Positions 6,367 to 11,200 of a DNA stretch of 11,200 nucleotides are shown here, piece by piece. The stretch's first letter is position 1. Each line of letters opens with the position of its first letter. Location of the stretch: the NCBI RefSeq assembly GCF_000250875.1, contig NZ_JH604968.1:3427-14626 (forward strand). Reading direction: 5' to 3'. The stretch is from Sutterella parvirubra YIT 11816 (GTDB lineage Bacteria > Pseudomonadota > Gammaproteobacteria > Burkholderiales > Burkholderiaceae_F). Both the position numbers and the translations under genes were made by a program. The notes beneath the pieces were generated by a model. It saw nothing but the letters and a program-made list of their open reading frames with translations. It ran no database searches and was not told the origin of the DNA.

Positions 6367-7350
6367 ATGACCATTTCCTACTCCGCCGCCGACGCGGTCA
6401 CGCTCGGCCGAGACGTCCTACGCCATGAAGCCGCCGAACTCGAACGCGCCGCAGGCGATCTGGGCGAAGCCTTCGCCGAAGCGGTGAAGCTCATTCTCGG
6501 CGTCAAGGGCCGCCTCGTCGTCTCCGGGGTCGGGAAGTCGGGCCACATCGGCCGCAAACTCGCCGCGACCTTCGCCTCGACCGGCACCCCCGCCTTCTTC
6601 GTCCATGCGGCGGAAGCCGCCCACGGCGACCTCGGCATGATCACAGCGGAGGACGTCGTCCTCGGGATCTCGTACTCGGGTGAGACGAGCGAACTCCTGA
6701 CGATCGTCCCCACCTTGAAGCGCGAAGGCGCGAAGCTGATCGCCATGACCGGCAACCCCGAGTCCTCGCTCGCGCGCTACGCCGACGTGCACCTGAACTG
6801 CCACGTCGAGCGCGAAGCCTGCCCCTTGAACCTCGCGCCCACCGCGTCCACGACGCTCACGCTCGCCCTGGGCGACGCCGTCGCGGTCGCCTGTCTCGCG
6901 GCGAAGGGCTTCGGGAAGGAAGACTTCGCGCGCAGCCACCCGGGCGGCGCCTTGGGCCGACGCCTCCTCATCCACGTGCGCGACGTCATGCGCACGGGCG
7001 ACGCGATGCCGCAGGTGAGGGACGACACGACGGTTTTGGACGCCGTGCGCGAAATCACGAAGAAGCACATCGGCATGACCGCCGTCGTCGCCGACGACGG
7101 GTGCGTGCTCGGGATCTTCACGGAAGGGGACCTGCGCCGCTTGATCGAGCGCGTGGGCGACATCCGCGAGATCGTCATCCGCGACGTGATGACGAAGTCC
7201 CCGCACACGATCGGCGCCGACGAACTCGCCGCCGCGGCCGCGAAGGTTCTGGAAGCCAAGCACTGCAACCAGCTCCTCGTCACGGACGCCGAAGGGCGCC
7301 TGATCGGCGCTCTGCACATGCACGACCTCATGGACGCGAAGGTGATCTGA
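6367..7350 (+). CDS. kdsD: D-arabinose 5-phosphate isomerase KdsD
   Basis: The 327-residue cytosolic enzyme converts ribulose 5-phosphate to arabinose 5-phosphate, the first step to Kdo of LPS. It has an N-terminal SIS sugar-isomerase domain (about 35-180) and two CBS domains (about 205-262 and 270-325), the standard KdsD/KpsF/GutQ layout and length (E. coli KdsD 328). The residues thought to be catalytic in E. coli KdsD align with a constant shift of two: K57 in GKSGH, E109 in SYSGETSE, E150 in REACP and H191 in SHPGGALG; the NLAPT segment is also present. ATG 6367 gives the family N-terminus; an in-frame start at 6244 would add an arginine- and proline-rich leader covering the promoter region. 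The ribosome-binding site is weak (GCGAG). It opens the kdsD-rpoN operon, and its stop overlaps the kdsC start. Confidence 0.93.
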   Translation: MTISYSAADAVTLGRDVLRHEAAELERAAGDLGEAFAEAVKLILGVKGRLVVSGVGKSGHIGRKLAATFASTGTPAFFVHAAEAAHGDLGMITAEDVVLGISYSGETSELLTIVPTLKREGAKLIAMTGNPESSLARYADVHLNCHVEREACPLNLAPTASTTLTLALGDAVAVACLAAKGFGKEDFARSHPGGALGRRLLIHVRDVMRTGDAMPQVRDDTTVLDAVREITKKHIGMTAVVADDGCVLGIFTEGDLRRLIERVGDIREIVIRDVMTKSPHTIGADELAAAAAKVLEAKHCNQLLVTDAEGRLIGALHMHDLMDAKVI

Positions 7351-7883
7351 TGACGACGCTCGAAGACCGCGCCCGCGCCGTCCGCCTCGTCGTGCTCGAC
7401 GTCGACGGCGTCCTCTCGGACGGCCGCATCAACATTTCCTCGAACGGCGAACTCTTCAAGTCGTTCTTCGTGCGCGACGGCCTCGGGATCAAGATGCTCC
7501 AGAAGGCCGGGATCGAAGTCGCGATCCTCACGGGCCGCACGTCCGCGATCGTCGCGGAGCGTGCGAAGGAGCTCGGGATCACGCACGTGCTTCAGGGCCA
7601 GCGCTTCAAGACGCCCGCCTACGAAGGGCTTCTCGCCCAACTCAACCTCACCGACCGCGAGGTCGCCTACATGGGCGACGACGTTCCGGACCTGCCGCTG
7701 CTCATGCGCGCGGGGCTTCCGGCGACGCCCGCCGACGGCATCGCGGATCTTGACGGCATCGTCGCCTGGCGCGCGCCCCACGCCGGGGGCGCGGGCGCCG
7801 TGCGCGACCTCGCCGAACTCATTCTGCGGAGCCGGGGCCTTTGGGACGACCTGGTCCGCGCGGCCTACGTGGAGGGCCGCTGA
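7350..7883 (+). CDS. kdsC: 3-deoxy-D-manno-octulosonate 8-phosphate phosphatase KdsC
   Basis: The 177-residue HAD-superfamily phosphatase removes phosphate from Kdo 8-phosphate to give Kdo. HAD motifs are all present: DVDGVLSDG (nucleophile D17, acid D19), T61 in LTGRTS, K87 in RFKTPAYE, and the metal-binding MGDDVPD (D110, D111). It is a capless KdsC, and the C-terminal GGAGAVRDLAELIL is the conserved tail that reaches the neighbouring subunit's active site in the tetramer. The start ATG 7350 shares its A with the kdsD stop (TGATG), so translation is probably coupled. In-frame starts further upstream (7101) fall inside kdsD and would add unrelated arginine-rich sequence. Confidence 0.95.
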   Translation: MTTLEDRARAVRLVVLDVDGVLSDGRINISSNGELFKSFFVRDGLGIKMLQKAGIEVAILTGRTSAIVAERAKELGITHVLQGQRFKTPAYEGLLAQLNLTDREVAYMGDDVPDLPLLMRAGLPATPADGIADLDGIVAWRAPHAGGAGAVRDLAELILRSRGLWDDLVRAAYVEGR

Positions 7884-7885
7884 GG

Positions 7886-8500
7886 ATGACCCACCGCCGA
7901 CTCATCATGAGCGAGCGCATCACCGCGATCGCCGGCGCGAGCATCCTTCTGGCGCTCGTTCTGGCGAGCTACTACTACGCGGTGCAGACGGGGCTGATGG
8001 GGCTCCGCTACGTGCCTTCGCCCGAGAGCCCGGACTTTACGGCCGAGAACGTGACGCTCACGGACTTTTCGCCCGAGGGCGGTCCCACGACCCGGCTCGT
8101 CGCCGCGCACGTCGCGCACTTCTCCGACGAGCGCATGAGGGCCGAGAACGCGCTCTTCGTGACGCTCGACCCCGCGAAGCTTCAGACGACGCTTCGCGCC
8201 GACGAAGCCTGGAGCAACGACGGGATGGAAACTGTCGAACTTGAAGGCAACGTCGAATACACCCGCGCCGCGGGTCCGGCGGAGCCCGACCTCTACTTCA
8301 GGACCGACCGCCTGCGCGGTTGGCTCGACACCTACCGGTTCGACACGACCGCGCCCGTCTTCATGCGCCGCGGCAACGACGTGACCGAGGCCGAAGAAGG
8401 CATGGTGTACGATAACATCGCCCGCACGGTCGAACTGCGCAAGCGCGTGCACACCGTGCTGCAGCCCCAGAACTTCCATTCCTCCACCCTTGAACGATGA
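7886..8500 (+). CDS. lptC: LPS export protein LptC
   Basis: The 204-residue bitopic inner-membrane protein joins the LptBFG transporter to the periplasmic LptA bridge. Residues about 13-33 (ITAIAGASILLALVLASYYY region) form the single membrane segment. The rest is a periplasmic beta-jellyroll of the LptC/YrbK type, with FTAENVTLTDFSPEGGPTTR, the repeated short-strand pattern, and the conserved closing segment EAEEGMVYDNIARTVELRKRV. ATG 7886 is preferred because GGAGG (7871-7875) is about ten bases upstream; ATG 7907 is a possible alternative. Sequence conservation in this family is low, so the call rests on the membrane segment, the C-terminal motif, the length, and the position between kdsC and lptA. 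Confidence 0.87.
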   Translation: MTHRRLIMSERITAIAGASILLALVLASYYYAVQTGLMGLRYVPSPESPDFTAENVTLTDFSPEGGPTTRLVAAHVAHFSDERMRAENALFVTLDPAKLQTTLRADEAWSNDGMETVELEGNVEYTRAAGPAEPDLYFRTDRLRGWLDTYRFDTTAPVFMRRGNDVTEAEEGMVYDNIARTVELRKRVHTVLQPQNFHSSTLER

Positions 8501-9093
8501 TCCCCATGAGGCAGCTTCTCGTCGCCGCGGCCTGCGCCGCACTCAGTCTCCCGGTTTGGGCGCTCAGCACCGACCGCGATCAGCAGATCGAGGTTCATGC
8601 GGACCGCTTCAACGGTGACGAAGTCCAGCAGACGGCGGTCTACGCCGGGAACGTCGTCGTCGACCAGGGGTCGATGAACATCACCGGGGCGAAGCTCGAA
8701 CTCTCCGTCACGCCCAAGGGCTACCGCAAGGCGGTGATCACGGGCTCGCCCGCGCGCTTCAAGCAGCAGCGCGACCCGAAGACGAAGGGCATCGACGAGT
8801 GGATGCACGCCGAAGCGAACTGCATCACCTACGACGAAGAGCGCGACACGGTGACGTTGGAAGGCGCCGCGCGCATCTCGCGCACGGAAAACGGCGTGCG
8901 CAAGGACCAGTCGAGCGGCGAGCGCATCGTCTACAACCTGCGCTACGCGCGCTCGACCATCGAGGGCGGCACCACCGACGGCAAGAAGAACCGCGTGAGC
9001 ACGATCATCGCGCCGCGCACGAAGGAAGCGGCCGAGCCCCGCAATCAGGGCGCCCGCCTTTCGCCCGCCACCAACCTCACCGCGCCCAAGTAA
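8497..9093 (+). CDS. lptA: LPS transport periplasmic protein LptA
   Basis: The 198-residue periplasmic protein forms the beta-jellyroll bridge carrying LPS from LptC to the outer-membrane LptD. The N-terminus is a signal peptide ending in VWA before LSTDRDQQIEV. The OstA/LptA domain follows: IEVHADRFNGDEVQQTAVYAG, NVVVDQGSMNITGAKLEL, a PARFKQQRD strand, and AEANCITYDEERDTVTLEGAA are typical. The ATG at 8497 overlaps the lptC stop by four bases (ATGA), suggesting coupled translation; ATG 8506 (MRQLLV) would give a neater signal peptide and cannot be excluded. The C-terminal tail of about 30 residues, rich in proline and alanine, looks unstructured. lptB follows after 12 bases. Confidence 0.92.
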   Translation: MIPMRQLLVAAACAALSLPVWALSTDRDQQIEVHADRFNGDEVQQTAVYAGNVVVDQGSMNITGAKLELSVTPKGYRKAVITGSPARFKQQRDPKTKGIDEWMHAEANCITYDEERDTVTLEGAARISRTENGVRKDQSSGERIVYNLRYARSTIEGGTTDGKKNRVSTIIAPRTKEAAEPRNQGARLSPATNLTAPK

Positions 9094-9105
9094 CGGACAC
9101 CACGG

Positions 9106-9900
9106 ATGACGACCGAACAGACGACGACGCCCGAAGAAGAGCTGCTCCCGCCCGAAGAAATCCACACGCTCGAAGCGACCGGTCTGCGCAAGCAGTACGG
9201 TTCGCGTCAGGTGGTCAAGAGCGTCGACCTTTCCGTGAAAAGCGGCGAAGTCGTGGGCCTCCTGGGCCCGAACGGCGCCGGGAAGACGACGAGCTTCTAC
9301 ATGGTGGTGGGGTTGGTCGTCGCAGACGGCGGCAAGATCGTCCTCGACGGGCATGAGCTCACCCACATGCCCATCTACAAGCGCGCCCGCATGGGGCTCT
9401 CCTACCTCCCGCAGGAAGCGAGCGTCTTCAGGAAGCTCTCCGTCGAAGACAACATCCGCGCGATTCTGGAACTTCAGATCGACGAGAACGGCAAGCCCTA
9501 CACGAAGGACGAAATCGAACGGCGCCTGGACGAACTTCTGGACGAACTCCAGATCCAGCACATCCGCACGAGCACCGCGTTGTCGCTCTCGGGCGGGGAG
9601 CGCCGCCGCACGGAAATCGCCCGCGCGCTCGCCGCGAACCCGCGCTTCATCCTGCTCGACGAACCCTTCGCCGGCGTCGACCCGATCGCGGTGATCGAAA
9701 TTCAGCGCATCATCCGCTACCTCTGCGAGCGCAACATCGGCGTCCTCATCACGGACCACAACGTGCGCGAAACGCTCTCGATCTGCGATCACGCCTACAT
9801 CATCAACGAAGGCCGCGTGCTCGCCGCCGGCTCGCCCACCGAGATCATCAAGAACGCCGACGTGCGCACCTTCTACCTCGGCGACAACTTCAGCATGTAA
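9106..9900 (+). CDS. lptB: LPS export ABC transporter ATP-binding protein LptB
   Basis: The 264-residue cytoplasmic ATPase works with LptF and LptG (not in this window) to extract LPS from the inner membrane. Motifs are intact: Walker [10 protein letters not shown] (54-62), Q-loop [11 protein letters not shown] (Q103), signature LSGGERRR (161-168), Walker B FILLDE with E186, D-loop GVDP, and H-loop [10 protein letters not shown] (H218). TSFYM after Walker A and the DEPFAGVDP run are diagnostic for LptB within the ABC family. Compared with E. coli LptB (241 residues) there is an N-terminal extension of about 20 residues, acidic and threonine-rich ([13 protein letters not shown]). No later in-frame ATG before the ABC core was seen, so the extension is probably real. 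rpoN follows after three bases. Confidence 0.96.
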   Translation: MTTEQTTTPEEELLPPEEIHTLEATGLRKQYGSRQVVKSVDLSVKSGEVVGLLGPNGAGKTTSFYMVVGLVVADGGKIVLDGHELTHMPIYKRARMGLSYLPQEASVFRKLSVEDNIRAILELQIDENGKPYTKDEIERRLDELLDELQIQHIRTSTALSLSGGERRRTEIARALAANPRFILLDEPFAGVDPIAVIEIQRIIRYLCERNIGVLITDHNVRETLSICDHAYIINEGRVLAAGSPTEIIKNADVRTFYLGDNFSM

Positions 9901-9903
9901 GCC

Positions 9904-11200
9904 ATGCACGCCGAACTCCAGGCCGTCCTCGCGCAGCAGCAGAAGCTCTCCGCCGAACAGCAGCAGGGGTTGAAGCTCCTGCAGCTCCCCGCGGAGGCGC
10001 TTTGCGCCGAGGCGGCGCTCTGGATGGAGGAGAATCCTCTGCTTGAGCGGGTCGACCCCGAAGACGGGATCCCCGGCGTCTACGAAGCCTGGCCCGGGGG
10101 CCCGCGCCCCGAAGGGGACTTCCAAGAAGATGCCGACACGCCCGCCGAGGAAACCCTTCGCGGGATGCTCCGCGAGCAGCTCCTCCTCTCCGAACTCACG
10201 GAAGACGTCCGCGACGCCGTGCGCGACCTCATCGACGAGGTCGACGACGACGGGTTCCTGAACCCCACGCCCGAAGACCTCGCCTCGATCGATCCCTCGC
10301 GCCCCGCGACGCTTTGGGACGAGGCGATCATCGCCCTGCGCTCGTTCGACCCCGCAGGGATCGCCTGCGCGGGTCCCGTCGAAGCCGTCCGGGAGCAGAT
10401 CGCGCGGCTCGCGCGCGCCGGAGAACTCACCCAGGACGCCACGGAGGCGCTCGCCCACCTCTTCGGCGAACACCTTCAGGCCTTCGCGTCGCTTCTTCAG
10501 ACCTCGGGCCCGGCCCGTGCCGACGCCGCCCGCGCGCTCGGCCTCTCCCCAGACGTATTGGACGAGGTGCTTTGGGCGCTCCCGCTTTTGGACCCCCATC
10601 CGGGCCGCCCCTGGGCGGACGCCGCCCCGACGGTGCTTCCCGAATTCTTCGTCGAATGCCGTGAGGGGAGGTGGGTGGCGCTCGAAAATCCCGCCGCTTC
10701 GCCCCGGCTTCGGCTCGCGTCTCCCAGCGTCTCGGGCGGTCCCGCCTGGACCGCGGCGCTCCAGGAAGCGCGCCAGCTGATCGCCCGCATCGACATGCGC
10801 CGTGAGACACTCCGCCGGATCTTCACGCTGCTCGTTTCGCGCCAGCAGGGGTTCTTCACTGAAGGCCCCTCGGCTTTGACGCCCTTGACCCAGAAGGACG
10901 TCGCGGAAATCCTCGGGCTCGCCGAATCCACGGTCTCCCGCGCCATGGCGGGGAAGTACTTCCAGTGCCGTGCGGGGACGTTCGAGTGGCGACGGCTGCT
11001 CGCGCAGGCCGCGGAGGGCGGGTGCTCGACCGACGCCGTGCGCGCCCGCATCCTCGCGCTCATTGCGGCGGAAGACCCCACCAAGCCCCTCTCAGACGCG
11101 GCGATCGAAGAGCAGCTCGCGTCGGAGGGCATCATCGTGGCCCGCCGAACCATCGCGAAGTACCGCGAGATGGAAGGAATCCCGAGCACCCGTCAACGGC
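9904..11200 (+). CDS. rpoN: RNA polymerase sigma-54 factor RpoN (3' end cut by window)
   Basis: An open frame from ATG 9904 reaches the right edge with no stop; 432 residues are visible. It directs polymerase to -24/-12 promoters that need an enhancer-binding activator. Region I (1-47) is glutamine/leucine-rich with GLKLLQLP and MEENPLLE. A short acidic region II (about 50-83) follows, then the core-binding domain with LIDEVDDDGFL and FDPAGIACA. The DNA-binding part has LTQKDVAEILGLAESTVSRAM (helix-turn-helix, about 328-348) and the RpoN box ARRTIAKYRE (413-422), which reads the -24 element. E. coli RpoN has 477 residues; the visible end (GIPSTRQR) is normally just short of the stop, so this is a compact RpoN. 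The usually conserved GTFELKYFF reads GTFEWRRLL here. It starts three bases after lptB with no clear ribosome-binding site, so translation is probably coupled. Confidence 0.94.
   Translation, partial: MHAELQAVLAQQQKLSAEQQQGLKLLQLPAEALCAEAALWMEENPLLERVDPEDGIPGVYEAWPGGPRPEGDFQEDADTPAEETLRGMLREQLLLSELTEDVRDAVRDLIDEVDDDGFLNPTPEDLASIDPSRPATLWDEAIIALRSFDPAGIACAGPVEAVREQIARLARAGELTQDATEALAHLFGEHLQAFASLLQTSGPARADAARALGLSPDVLDEVLWALPLLDPHPGRPWADAAPTVLPEFFVECREGRWVALENPAASPRLRLASPSVSGGPAWTAALQEARQLIARIDMRRETLRRIFTLLVSRQQGFFTEGPSALTPLTQKDVAEILGLAESTVSRAMAGKYFQCRAGTFEWRRLLAQAAEGGCSTDAVRARILALIAAEDPTKPLSDAAIEEQLASEGIIVARRTIAKYREMEGIPSTRQR

Noticed and set aside
8332..10599. A 755-codon open frame on the minus strand opposite lptC, lptA, lptB and rpoN
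   Set aside because: It is antisense to four clearly recognised genes, has a low-complexity Arg/Gly/Val/Asp composition, and matches no family I know. Long antisense frames are expected in GC-rich coding DNA where stops are rare.

Overview
This is ordinary chromosomal DNA, not a mobile or accessory region, from a high-GC Gram-negative bacterium. The run kdsD-kdsC-lptC-lptA-lptB-rpoN and the gltIJKL-type transporter are typical of proteobacteria. The high GC content and sequence style suggest a betaproteobacterium (Burkholderiales, perhaps Sutterellaceae-like). That placement is an inference by eye, not a search result. All ten genes lie on the + strand. I see no tRNA, rRNA, CRISPR array, insertion sequence or phage gene.

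Layout. (1) From the left edge to 1928: the C-terminal two thirds of a Pat/PatZ-type protein lysine acetyltransferase, a degenerate ADP-forming acyl-CoA synthetase module fused to a GNAT domain. It is cut at its 5' end by the window. (2) 1969-2730: a crotonase-fold (enoyl-CoA hydratase/isomerase family) protein in which the usual catalytic glutamates appear to be missing. (3) 2731-2942: a dense regulatory stretch with two perfect inverted repeats, a rho-independent terminator, and a near-perfect sigma-54 -24/-12 promoter. (4) 2943-6134: gltI-gltJ-gltK-gltL, a complete glutamate/aspartate ABC importer, with a strong GC hairpin between gltI and gltJ. (5) 6135-6366: terminator and probable promoter region. 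(6) 6367 to the right edge: kdsD-kdsC-lptC-lptA-lptB-rpoN, tightly packed (overlaps or gaps of 3-12 bases). It makes the Kdo precursor, builds most of the LPS transport machine, and ends in sigma-54, which lacks only its last few residues here.

How the parts connect. The sigma-54-type promoter ahead of gltI has, about 136 bases upstream of its predicted start site, an inverted repeat GCACC-N5-GGTGC that closely matches the NtrC binding consensus. A second perfect inverted repeat lies 41 bases further downstream, about four helical turns away. The window therefore seems to hold both a nitrogen-regulated amino-acid importer and the gene for the sigma factor that would transcribe it. This is the most informative non-coding signal present. 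I found no convincing sign of a wholly new biological system; the other points of interest are residue-level departures from family norms (crotonase, Pat ATP-grasp, RpoN) and the gltI-gltJ hairpin.
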